From NCBI GenBank assembly GCA_964526565.1, contig CAZGMC010000054.1:1-29036 (forward strand): a stretch of 29,036 bases of DNA, read 5' to 3'. The stretch comes from CAZGMC01 sp964526565 (GTDB lineage: Bacteria > Pseudomonadota > Alphaproteobacteria > DSM-16000 > Inquilinaceae). Of the stretch, positions 7,464 through 15,059 are shown piece by piece (within the stretch, counting starts at the first letter, position 1; the number at the start of each line of letters is the position of its first letter). Both the position numbers and the translations under genes were made by a program. A model generated the notes under the pieces. It did not search any database, was not told the origin of the DNA, and saw only the letters and a program-made list of their open reading frames with translations.

Positions 7464-8899
7464 GCCGTGCCCGTATCGCGGTCCAGCCGGTAGGCGCGGC
7501 GGGCCAGGCGGTAGGCCAGGTCGACGGCGACCTCGCGCGCCTCGTCCTCGTCCAGCCGGTGGTCGCAGACCAGGCCGCTCAGCCAGGCGCAGTCGACGCG
7601 GCGGGCCATGTCGTGGCGCGCGGGGATCGACGGGAAGGCGCGGGTGTCGTCGTTGAAGCCGACGGTGTTGCAGAAGCCGGCCGTCTCGGTGGTCAGTTGG
7701 CGGTAGCGCAGCATGCCTTCGGGGCTGTCGTGGAACCACCAGGCCGGGCCGAGCCTCAGTGCCGGGTAGACGCCGGCCAGTGGCGCCAGTTCGCGGCTGT
7801 AGGTGGTCTCGTCGAGGGTGAACAGGATCACCGTCAGGTCCGGCTCGTGGCCGAACCGGTCGAGCAGCGGCTTGAGCGCCTGGACGTAGTCGGAGCGCAT
7901 GGGGATGTCGGCGCCCCGGTCGCGGCCGAAGCGGTCGTACAGGAACGGGCTGTGGTTGCGCCACGCGCCGACGTGGAGCTGCATGACCAGCCCGTCGTCC
8001 AGGCTCATGCGCGCCATCTCTGTCAGCATCTGGGCGCGGAACATCTCGGCATCGGGCGGGGTCGTGTCGCGGCGCAGCGCCTTGGCGAACAGCGACTCGC
8101 AGGTGCGGACCCCCAGGTCGGCGGTGCGGGGGCTGCGGTGGCCGTGGTCGCTGGCGGTGGCGCCCAGGGCGATGAAGGCGGCGCGGCGGGCGGCCAGCGC
8201 CCGCAGGTAGCCGGCCCAGGTGCCGGTGTCCTCGCCGGTCAGCTCGCCGAGGCGGGCAACATTGTCGGCGAAGCCCTCGGCCTCCGGGTCGACCACGCCA
8301 TCGGGGCGGAACGTCGGGATGACGCGGCCGGACCAGTCGCCGTCGCGGATGGCGCGGTGGTGGTTCAGGTCGTCCGTGGCGGCGTCGGTGGTCGCCAGGA
8401 CCTCGATGCCGAACCGCTCGAACAGGGCCCGCGGCCGGAACGCCGGCTCGGCCAGGCGGACCGAGATGTGGTCGAAGACGGCATCGGCCGTCTCGGCCGA
8501 CAGCCGGTGCTCCACCTCGAACACCTCGGCCAGCACGTGGTCCAGCCACAGGCGCGATGGCGTGCCGCGGAACAACGGATAATGGGCAGCGAAGCGGCGC
8601 CAGACGGTGCGCATGTCGGTTTCCGTCGGGCCGCCGCCATTGCGCGGTGGTACGCCCAGGTCCTGCAGCGGCACGCCCTGGCTCCACAGCATGCGCAGCA
8701 GGTAGTGGTCCGGCACGACGATCAGCGACGCCGGGTCGGTGAACGGCTCGTTGTCGGCGAACCAGCGCGGGTCGGTGTGGCCGTGCGGGCTGACGATGGG
8801 CAGCCCCTTGACCTCGTCAAAGAGGCGGCGGGCCACCGCCCGCTGCACCGGGTCGGGCGGGAACAGCCGGTCGGGGTGGAGCGTGAGCGGGTCAGCCAT
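7460..8899 (-). CDS. uxaC: glucuronate (uronate) isomerase
   Basis: This 479-aa enzyme of the amidohydrolase-like UxaC family isomerises D-glucuronate to D-fructuronate (and galacturonate to tagaturonate). Family marks are LPIVSPHGHTDPRWFADN near the N-terminus (His39 and His41 as likely metal ligands), DHYLLRMLWSQG, WLDHVLAEVFEV, DGLVMQLHVGAWRNH, and the C-terminal GPAWWFHDSPEGMLRYRQ and FCNTVGFNDDTRAF. Length matches the family. The ATG at 8899 overlaps the end of the ATP-grasp gene by 8 bases, and its own stop overlaps uxuB by 4, so the gene sits mid-operon with both neighbours translationally coupled. The cytoplasmic role in uronate catabolism is well supported. Confidence 0.93.
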   Translation of the reverse strand: MADPLTLHPDRLFPPDPVQRAVARRLFDEVKGLPIVSPHGHTDPRWFADNEPFTDPASLIVVPDHYLLRMLWSQGVPLQDLGVPPRNGGGPTETDMRTVWRRFAAHYPLFRGTPSRLWLDHVLAEVFEVEHRLSAETADAVFDHISVRLAEPAFRPRALFERFGIEVLATTDAATDDLNHHRAIRDGDWSGRVIPTFRPDGVVDPEAEGFADNVARLGELTGEDTGTWAGYLRALAARRAAFIALGATASDHGHRSPRTADLGVRTCESLFAKALRRDTTPPDAEMFRAQMLTEMARMSLDDGLVMQLHVGAWRNHSPFLYDRFGRDRGADIPMRSDYVQALKPLLDRFGHEPDLTVILFTLDETTYSRELAPLAGVYPALRLGPAWWFHDSPEGMLRYRQLTTETAGFCNTVGFNDDTRAFPSIPARHDMARRVDCAWLSGLVCDHRLDEDEAREVAVDLAYRLARRAYRLDRDTGTA

Positions 8900-10373
8900 G
8901 GGTCCTCGCGCGGTCCAGCCGGGTCAGGAACCAGCGTACCAGACGGCGCCACAGTTCGTCCCTGGCGACCGCATCCTCGACGCCGTGATCCAGGTTCGGA
9001 TTGTCGTTGATCTCGATGACGAAGACGCCGCGGTCGGTCTGCTTCAGGTCGACGCCATACAGCCCGTCGCCGATCAGCCGCGCCGCCTTGACCGCCGTCG
9101 CCACCACCTCGGCCGGCGCGTCGTCGATGGCGAACGTCTTGAAGCGGCCCTCGACCGGACGGCCGCCGGCGGTGTGCTTGACGATCTGCCAGTGCTTGCG
9201 CGCCATCTGGTACTGGCAGACGTAAAGCGGCTCGCCGTCGAGCACGCCGACCCGCCAGTCGTAGTCCGTGTACATGTACTCCTGGCCGAGGATCAGGTCG
9301 GACTCGTCGAGCAGCGAGTCCGCGATCTGCTCCAGCTCGCGCCGGTCCTTGGCCTTGAACACGCCGCGGCTGAACGAGCCGTCGGGAATCTTCAGCACCA
9401 CCGGATAGCCGAACTCGGCGAGCAGCCGGTCCAGCCGCTTGACGTCGTCGACCACCACGGTCTTCGGCGTCGCCACGCCGTGGGCGCGCAGCAGCTCATG
9501 CAGGTAGACCTTGTTGGTGCAGCGCAGGATCGACAGGGGATCGTCGATTACCGGCATGCCCTCCTGCGCGGCGCGCTGGGCAAAGCGAAAGGTGTGGTTG
9601 TCGATCGCCGTGGTCTCGCGGATGAACAGGGCGTCGTATTCGGCCAGTCGCACGAAGTCCTTCCGGCCGATCGGCTCGACCTCGACGCCCAGGCCGGCCG
9701 CCACCCGGCCCAGCCGTTCCAGCGTCGCCGGGGCGGACGGCGGCAGCTGCTCCTTGGGGTCGTGCAAGACGGCCAGCGTGTAGCGCGCCGCCGGCCGTGC
9801 CTTGGGCGTGCGCCAGCCGCCCTTGGTGTAGCGGTCGAGCGCCGCGCGGAACACCCGCAGCTGGTCCTCGTCCAGATCGGTGACGGGCACCGCGCGGACC
9901 GAGGCGATGCGCAACCACTCGCCGAAGCGCACCTTGACCTCCAGCAGCGGGCAGCGGAACCGGTCGAAGACCTGGCGGGCGAAAGCCTGGAACCGCGGAT
10001 CGTCGGCATGGCCCAGGCAGATCAGCAGCCTGAACGGACCCTCCGGCGGCTGCGCCAGGCGCTTGGCGCGGCGGTTCAGGTCCTCCTCCAGGTCCGGCAG
10101 GGCGTGGCCGTACAGGCTCTTCTGGCCGAGCTCCAGGATCGTCTCAACGCTGGGCAGGACGCGGTGGCCGCGCGCCTCCGCCAGCAGCGAGCCGTAATAG
10201 CCGCCGCCAAGATAGGCATAGCTGCGCGCCAGGTTGATGACCTTGACGGCACCGCCGCGGAACGCCTGCGGCCGGGTGATGTAGTCGCGGGTGGTCACCA
10301 CGGCGCGGCCGGCGCCGGCCCCGTCGGGAAAGTCGGCGGTGCGGTCGACGACGATGACCCAGCCGCCGGTCAT
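8892..10373 (-). CDS. RimK-family ATP-grasp ligase with N-terminal RLAN-type domain
   Basis: This 493-aa protein belongs to a RimK-like amide or peptide ligase family, in which ATP activates a carboxylate as acyl phosphate for attack by an amine. The N-terminal half (about 1-200, with RDYITRPQAFRGGAVKVINL and YAYLGGGYYGSLLAEARGH) matches the domain that precedes ATP-grasp in the long RimK relatives. The ATP-grasp part runs from about 270: DPLSILRCTNKVYLHELL, GYPVVLKIPDGSFSRGVF, and the metal site VFVIEINDNPNLDHG. It is much longer than classical RimK (about 300 aa), so ribosomal S6 glutamylation is not implied. Its start overlaps the GNAT/C39 gene by 4 bases and its stop overlaps uxaC by 8. 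The substrate is unknown. Confidence 0.88.
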   Translation of the reverse strand: MTGGWVIVVDRTADFPDGAGAGRAVVTTRDYITRPQAFRGGAVKVINLARSYAYLGGGYYGSLLAEARGHRVLPSVETILELGQKSLYGHALPDLEEDLNRRAKRLAQPPEGPFRLLICLGHADDPRFQAFARQVFDRFRCPLLEVKVRFGEWLRIASVRAVPVTDLDEDQLRVFRAALDRYTKGGWRTPKARPAARYTLAVLHDPKEQLPPSAPATLERLGRVAAGLGVEVEPIGRKDFVRLAEYDALFIRETTAIDNHTFRFAQRAAQEGMPVIDDPLSILRCTNKVYLHELLRAHGVATPKTVVVDDVKRLDRLLAEFGYPVVLKIPDGSFSRGVFKAKDRRELEQIADSLLDESDLILGQEYMYTDYDWRVGVLDGEPLYVCQYQMARKHWQIVKHTAGGRPVEGRFKTFAIDDAPAEVVATAVKAARLIGDGLYGVDLKQTDRGVFVIEINDNPNLDHGVEDAVARDELWRRLVRWFLTRLDRARTHG

Positions 10374-11524
10374 GGCGCCTCGCGGCGGGACAGGACCACG
10401 GCGGCGCGCAGGGCGGTGCGGCCGTAGCGGGACATGTGGGCGAACTCGCGCAGGGGAATCGGCATGTCGGCCTTGTCCATGACCTTGTCCAGGGTATCGG
10501 GTTCGATGAGCGGGTCGTGGGCATAGACGAACCGGTCGTCGTGGCCGTGCACCACCACCCAGTGCGGTTCCCTGAACCTGTACATGCGGAACAGGCTGAT
10601 CAACACGATGGGAATCGCGCCGGCGTCGATGTGGCGGGTCAGCTCGTCCGGCGTCAGCGGATGACGGATCACGGTGATGTCGGTCTCCGCCACCTGATCG
10701 TGGAAGTCCGCCTGGACCAGGCGCATGACCTCCTTCTTGCGCGGGTCACGGACGCCGTCGAGGAACATCGGGCTGTCGTCGCTGATGTGGATGGCGACGC
10801 GGAAACCGCGCCGGTGCGCCGCCAGGGCCATGCCGAACGGCTCGCAGCCGCCGTGCCCCGAGGCCATGAACACCGTGGTCGCCTCGCGCCACAGGCGCAA
10901 CTCCTGCCGGCGGTCGAGCTCGATCGCCGGGTCGAGCGCCTTCATGGCCATGAGCAGTGCCGCCGGGCCGCAGGTGAAGTCGGTGGTCTGGCCGTAATAC
11001 GGCACGCGCGGCTCGCGCGGTGGCAGGTCGGGCACCAGCCGCTTCTCGAATCGCAGTGCCTCGGCGTGGTCCTCGTAGTAGTCCATGTAGCGGCCGAACT
11101 GGCGGTATCCCGCCGCCCGGTAGAGGGCGATGGCGGCACTGTTGTCCGGCCGTACCTCCAGGCGCATGACCAGGGCGTGCCGGGCCACGGCCCCGCGCTC
11201 CGCGGCGTGCAGCAGCGCCCGCCCGACACCCGCCCCCTGCCGGGCCGGCGCCACGGCGAACGAATAGAGCCGCGCCAGCGAGGTGCCGCGCCGCAGCAGC
11301 ACCAGGGCATAGCCGGCGACCACCGCGTCCTGCTCGGCGACCAGACAAAAGGCGTGCGCCCGGGTCAGCAAATGGTGGAAACTGCGGCGAGTCAGCCGGT
11401 CCTCGCGGAACACGCCGACCTCGAGCCGCAGCAGCGCCGGGATGTCGGCCACTTCGGCCGGACGGACGGCGGTGGACGCGCCGGCTGCGTCGGGCACGGG
11501 ATGGCCGGGTTCGTGAATGACCAT
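10370..11524 (-). CDS. GNAT acetyltransferase fused to C39-like cysteine peptidase
   Basis: This 384-aa protein has two domains. Residues about 18-165 are a GNAT N-acetyltransferase: STAVRPAEVADIPALLRLE, acetyl-CoA loop VAPARQGAGVGRALL (91-105), then PDNSAAIALYRAAGYRQFGR. Residues about 170-384 are a papain-like C39-type peptidase: VPYYGQTTDFTCGPAAL with Cys185, EPHWVVVHGHDD with His321, and AHDP with Asp337 as the likely triad. No export ABC domain is attached, so it is not a bacteriocin exporter. This fusion is known next to long RimK-type ligases, and together they suggest a peptide-tailoring or peptide-turnover cassette. The ATG at 11524 is chosen because the GNAT homology begins soon after; the ribosome binding site is weak. 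The TGA overlaps the RimK ATG. It is the first gene of the four-gene operon. Confidence 0.88.
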   Translation of the reverse strand: MVIHEPGHPVPDAAGASTAVRPAEVADIPALLRLEVGVFREDRLTRRSFHHLLTRAHAFCLVAEQDAVVAGYALVLLRRGTSLARLYSFAVAPARQGAGVGRALLHAAERGAVARHALVMRLEVRPDNSAAIALYRAAGYRQFGRYMDYYEDHAEALRFEKRLVPDLPPREPRVPYYGQTTDFTCGPAALLMAMKALDPAIELDRRQELRLWREATTVFMASGHGGCEPFGMALAAHRRGFRVAIHISDDSPMFLDGVRDPRKKEVMRLVQADFHDQVAETDITVIRHPLTPDELTRHIDAGAIPIVLISLFRMYRFREPHWVVVHGHDDRFVYAHDPLIEPDTLDKVMDKADMPIPLREFAHMSRYGRTALRAAVVLSRREAP

Positions 11525-12077
11525 GGGGACGGACGCCACCGATCCGCGGAAAAGGCTGGCGGATATATGCCCATGAGTGGGCCGGCACCAAGGGCTGTCC
11601 CTGTATCTCCGCGGCCCTGCCGGCCGCCAGCCCGGACCGCGGCCGACCCCTTGCCGGACCCTGGATTGCAAACGAAAGGCGAGGGGCACGCCATCATGCG
11701 CCGTGAAGGAATGCCTGCAGCCGATGCATATACCAAAAAATTCGGAAGATTACCAAGAAGAACTTCCATACGGATGTATGCTATTGACGCGCAGGCCTCG
11801 CTTTTGCGAAAATCCATCTAAGGAAGCGTCTCTGTGGAGATGCCAGCATGCATGAAAATGAACAGTCTGCAGAATAATCTTTTATAGGCGAATACCCTCT
11901 AGTTTAATACCCTTGAACAAGTGACACGCCGCGTCGTTTGTGATTTCGATATTGCAGCAACCCGCCGCCGTCATTCGTGCGATGTCCGTCCAGTTCTCTC
12001 TGTGTGACGCGGCGTGGCGGCAATAACAACCCTGATGGGCAAGAACCGCAAAGCCTGCAAGGAGCTTCGTTCCGGCC
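11525..12077. promoter_or_regulatory. AT-richer divergent intergenic island
   Basis: These 553 bases lie between the GNAT/C39 operon (minus) and the FGGY kinase gene (plus). Bases about 11690-11960 are clearly richer in A/T than the rest of the window. Short open frames occur on both strands, including a 41-codon plus-strand frame at about 11697-11822, but none has a recognisable product. An inverted repeat with 11-bp arms, cacgccgcgtc (11925-11935) and gacgcggcgtg (12006-12016), could close a long hairpin in the FGGY leader. Promoters for both directions are expected here, but no consensus pair is convincing. Confidence 0.4.
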
Positions 12078-13544
12078 ATGTTTCTCGGCATCGATCTCGG
12101 CATTTCCGAAATCAAGGCCGCCCTGATCGACGAGCGCCAGCGCTTGGTCGACGAGGCCGCCGCCCCCATTCGCATCGCCCGGCCGCAGCCGGATCGCGCC
12201 GAGCAGGATCCGGAGGACTGGTGGCGCGCCGCCAGCCAGGCGGTGGCGCAGATCAAGCGCCGCCGGCCGGACGAGCTCGGTGCCGTCACCGGCATCGGCC
12301 TGTGCGGCCAGCGCTATGCCACGGTGCTGCTGGATGACGCCGGCCGTCCGCTGCGCCCGGCCATCCTGGCCGAGGACCGCCGCGCCAACGGCGCCGCCCG
12401 CGAGCTGGAGCGGCGCGCGCCGGACGTGCGCGCCATCACCGGCAGCGCCCCGTCGCCGTGCTTCACCGCCGTCAAGCTGCTGTGGGTCGCCGAGCACGAG
12501 CCGGACGTGTTCAAACGCATCGCCCATGTGCTGCCGGCCAAGGACTATCTGCGCCTGCGCCTGACCGGGACGTATGCGACCGACATGACCGATGCCGCCG
12601 GGACCCTGTGGCTGGACGGCGGCGGGCGCCGCTGGTCGGAGGCGATGGCGACGGCCTCTGGAGTTTCACCCTCGTTCCTGCCGGAGTTGTTCGAGAGCCC
12701 GCAGCCGGCCGGGCAGATCCGCACCGAGGTGGCGGCGGAGTGGGGTGTGCCGCCCGGCACCGTCATCGCCGCCGGGGCGACCGAAAGTGCCGCGGCAGCG
12801 TTGGGCGTCGGCGCCATCGAACCGGGGGCGGCCATGCTGGCGCTGGGGTCGGGGGGCGAGCTGCTGGTCGTCGAGGATCGTTTCGCGCCGGCGCCGGAGC
12901 TGGGCGTGCACAGCTTCTGCTATGCCCTGCCGGGCCTGTGGGCGCGGACGGCGCTGGTGGTCAATGCCGGGCGCGGGCTGACGTGGCTGGCGGCGGTGAC
13001 CGGCGCGGCCAACGAGGCGGCGCTGCTGGCCGAGGCCGGCCAGGCCGACCGCGACTCGCCGCTGCTGTTCCTGCCCTACCTGTCCGGCCGCTGCGCGCCG
13101 GAGGACGGCACGTCCGGCAGCGGCGTCTTCTTCGGCCTGAGCCACGACACGCGACGATCAGACCTGACGCGGGCGGCGCTGGAAGGAATGGCGTTCGGTT
13201 TCGCCGAGGGCCGCGACGCCCTGGCCGGCGCCGGTGCCCACATCGAGGACCTGGCGATGGGCGGCGGCAGCGCCCGCTCGCCGTTCTGGGGACGGATCCT
13301 GGCGTCGGCCCTGGGCCGGCCGCTCAGCTTCCACAAGAGCTGTGCCATCGGGCCTGTGTTCGGCGCGGCGCGGCTGGCGCGCATGGCGGCGACGGGCGAG
13401 GATGTCCATGCCGTCTGCACGCGATCGCCCGTGGATTTCTCGGCCCAGCCGGTGCCGGCCCTGACGGATCGCTACACGAGGAAGCGCAAGCGGTACCGCG
13501 CCCTCCGCGAGACGCTGCAGCCGCTTTTTGCCGAAGGCATCTGA
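12078..13544 (+). CDS. xylulokinase-like FGGY carbohydrate kinase with altered active-site motifs
   Basis: This 488-aa cytoplasmic FGGY protein is clearly related to XylB along its whole length, for example LPAKDYLRLRLTG, DMTDAAGTLWLD, HSFCYALPG, FLPYLSGR and GGGSARSPFWGRILA. Asp6 in GIDLG is kept. Several functional motifs differ from E. coli XylB as I recall it: the sugar-binding GQMHG is GQRYA (77-81), the catalytic GGDNAA is ATESAA so the base Asp becomes Glu236, the phosphate loop LGTSG is LGSGG (256-260), and SGERTPH is SGRCAPE. It may therefore phosphorylate another sugar, work poorly, or be regulatory. The ATG at 12078 follows AGGAG with a long spacing. It is monocistronic, divergent from the uronate operon. 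Family is firm; xylulose as substrate is doubtful. Confidence 0.82.
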   Translation: MFLGIDLGISEIKAALIDERQRLVDEAAAPIRIARPQPDRAEQDPEDWWRAASQAVAQIKRRRPDELGAVTGIGLCGQRYATVLLDDAGRPLRPAILAEDRRANGAARELERRAPDVRAITGSAPSPCFTAVKLLWVAEHEPDVFKRIAHVLPAKDYLRLRLTGTYATDMTDAAGTLWLDGGGRRWSEAMATASGVSPSFLPELFESPQPAGQIRTEVAAEWGVPPGTVIAAGATESAAAALGVGAIEPGAAMLALGSGGELLVVEDRFAPAPELGVHSFCYALPGLWARTALVVNAGRGLTWLAAVTGAANEAALLAEAGQADRDSPLLFLPYLSGRCAPEDGTSGSGVFFGLSHDTRRSDLTRAALEGMAFGFAEGRDALAGAGAHIEDLAMGGGSARSPFWGRILASALGRPLSFHKSCAIGPVFGAARLARMAATGEDVHAVCTRSPVDFSAQPVPALTDRYTRKRKRYRALRETLQPLFAEGI

Positions 13545-13558
13545 GCGGTCCGAACCGC
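13545..13558. terminator. small hairpin after FGGY kinase gene
   Basis: gcggt - ccga - accgc forms a 5-bp stem directly after the kinase stop codon and before a convergent small gene. There is no T-tract. It is a weak candidate terminator, supported by the same pattern at other convergent gene ends in this window. Confidence 0.25.
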
Positions 13559-13570
13559 GGGCGTCAGCGG

Positions 13571-13756
13571 TTACCCCTCGAGCACCGTGGCCCGCATGCG
13601 TCCGCCGAGACGCAGCAAAGTGCGGGCGCGGCGGCGCAGGGCGGCGGCCAGATCGGCCTCGCCATCCTGGGACAGCAGGTCGGCCTGACGGGCCATCATG
13701 CGGGCCAGGTCGCCGAATGCTTTCGGCGATCCATAGGTCACCAGTTGGTACGACAT
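13571..13756 (-). CDS. hypothetical small protein, 61 aa
   Basis: I do not recognise this gene. It would encode a 61-residue, mostly helical, Arg- and Leu-rich basic protein beginning MSYQLVTYGSPKAFGDLARMM and containing AALRRRARTLLRLGG. There is no signal peptide, membrane segment or Cys. The reading frame has plausible codon usage with third-position G/C, and it fills the gap between the FGGY kinase and the transglutaminase-like gene. The ribosome binding site (GGGGACC) is poor. It could be a chance frame in GC-rich DNA. Confidence 0.42.
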   Translation of the reverse strand: MSYQLVTYGSPKAFGDLARMMARQADLLSQDGEADLAAALRRRARTLLRLGGRMRATVLEG

Positions 13757-13870
13757 GGCTTGGTCCCCGTGCGTTATGACTGATGGACTTACGCAAAGGG
13801 AAGGGGCGCCGGACCTGCCGCGGGGGTGCGGTATCCTGCCGCACCAACGGTCGCCCGCATCCGGCCGCCG

Positions 13871-14779
13871 TCAGGCGCGGCGGACGGTGACCTCCACCGT
13901 CAGGCCGGTGCAGGTGCCGCCGGCGGCGCCGAAGCTGCCCGACACCGGCGCGGCCTGGTGCGGTGCGCGAGCGACGGCGATCCGGATCAGGTTGCGGCCG
14001 CCGATCAGGTCGTTGGTCGGGTCGAGCTCCAGCCAGCCGGGGCCGGGCAGGTAGACCTGGGCCCAGGCATGGGTGGCGCCGGCCCCGGTGACGCTCCGGC
14101 CGGCCCCACCGCCCCCTGCCCCACCGTCCTCGGCCGCGGGGTCGAACAGGTAGCCGGACACGAACCGCGCGGCGAGGCCCAGGCTGCGCGCCGTCTCCAT
14201 CAGGAACAGCGCATAATCGCGGCAGCTGCCGGTGCCCTTGGCCAGGGTCTCGGCCGGCGGCTGGGTGCCCTCCTCTTCCCGTGCGGCATAGGTGAAGCCG
14301 TCGTGGACGGCGCGGTTGAGCGCGGCGACCACGTCGAGCGTCGGCGGTGGTCCATTGCCCTCGCCCTTCAGGCCGGCGACCACGGCCTTGGCCCACCGCG
14401 CCACCTCGCCGGCGTCGGGGTGGTGGCGCAGCGTCAGCGGCGCCAGGTCGGGGCGCTCGTCGTCGGGGTAGGCGAACGGGAAGGTCGCGGCGTCCTCGTC
14501 GACAGGCAGGGCCGGCCGGTCGAGGCCGTAGTGCTCCAGCGCGATTTCGCTGACCAGCTCCAGCCGGTCGGCGGCGTCGGCGAAGCGGGCGATGGCGATC
14601 GAGTTGCCGAACACGTCGTGGCGGTACGACACCTCGGCCGGCGGCGACAGCGTCAGCCGCGTGTCGAGCAGCCTGAGGTCGTGGCTGTCGCGCGGCCGGA
14701 TCATCAGTCGGTGGTCGCCGAAGCGGACCGGGGCGTCATAGGTATAGACGGTGGCGTGGCGGATGGTCAGGCGGGTCAT
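13871..14779 (-). CDS. transglutaminase-like cysteine protease-fold protein
   Basis: This 302-aa protein has a bacterial transglutaminase-like N-terminal beta domain (about 1-90, starting MTRLTIRHATVYTYDAPVRFG) followed by a transglutaminase core. The papain-like triad is visible as GTGSCRDYALF (Cys186), THAWAQVYLPG (His237) and LELDPTND (Asp253). The family includes predicted proteases and amidases, and real transglutaminase activity is rarely shown. There is no signal peptide, so it is probably cytoplasmic. A Gly-rich insertion (about 215-235, DGGAGGGGAGRS) precedes the His motif. The start ATG at 14779 follows GAGG at suitable spacing; longer upstream codons lack homology. It is divergent from the flavoprotein gene downstream. 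Confidence 0.85.
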   Translation of the reverse strand: MTRLTIRHATVYTYDAPVRFGDHRLMIRPRDSHDLRLLDTRLTLSPPAEVSYRHDVFGNSIAIARFADAADRLELVSEIALEHYGLDRPALPVDEDAATFPFAYPDDERPDLAPLTLRHHPDAGEVARWAKAVVAGLKGEGNGPPPTLDVVAALNRAVHDGFTYAAREEEGTQPPAETLAKGTGSCRDYALFLMETARSLGLAARFVSGYLFDPAAEDGGAGGGGAGRSVTGAGATHAWAQVYLPGPGWLELDPTNDLIGGRNLIRIAVARAPHQAAPVSGSFGAAGGTCTGLTVEVTVRRA

Positions 14780-15059
14780 GGCGCTGCCTCGCGACGGGCC
14801 GGATGCGCCGCAAGGAACCCGGCCGCGGGTGCGGCGTTCCCGCGGGCGGGCGTCAGGGCAGAGCGTAGCGGACGTGCAGCTCGCTGGTCGGCGCGCCCGA
14901 TTGCCGCGGGGATGGCGGGGCGGCGGAGCAAAGCGGGGACCGGACGGGTTGATGTGGCAGGCCGATCGGGCCGGCCTGCATCGTGCCGGCCTTGCCTCGC
15001 CCCTTGCACCGGACCCGCCCACCGCACCGGACCCGCCCACCGCACCGGAGAGGACCGCC
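14780..15059. promoter_or_regulatory. divergent intergenic region with 18-bp tandem repeat
   Basis: These 280 bases separate the transglutaminase-like and flavoprotein starts. Just before the flavoprotein ribosome binding site the unit caccggacccgcccaccg occurs twice head to tail (15007-15024 and 15025-15042), followed by caccgg of a third copy. The third partial unit runs directly into GGAGAGG, so copy number sets the distance from any upstream promoter to the start codon. No other gene was recognised. Confidence 0.6.

Noticed and set aside
5919..7493. Long plus-strand frame antisense to the fructuronate reductase gene
   Set aside because: No recognisable domain; it mirrors the real gene's codon structure on the opposite strand.
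7464..8687. Fusion of fructuronate reductase with a 400-residue N-terminal extension
   Set aside because: The extension is a shadow frame of uxaC with Arg/Pro-rich composition; homology starts right after the GTG at 7463, which overlaps the uxaC stop.
8892..10373. Calling the ATP-grasp gene rimK (ribosomal S6 modification)
   Set aside because: The protein is about 190 residues longer with an extra N-terminal domain, and belongs to a different subgroup with unknown substrate.
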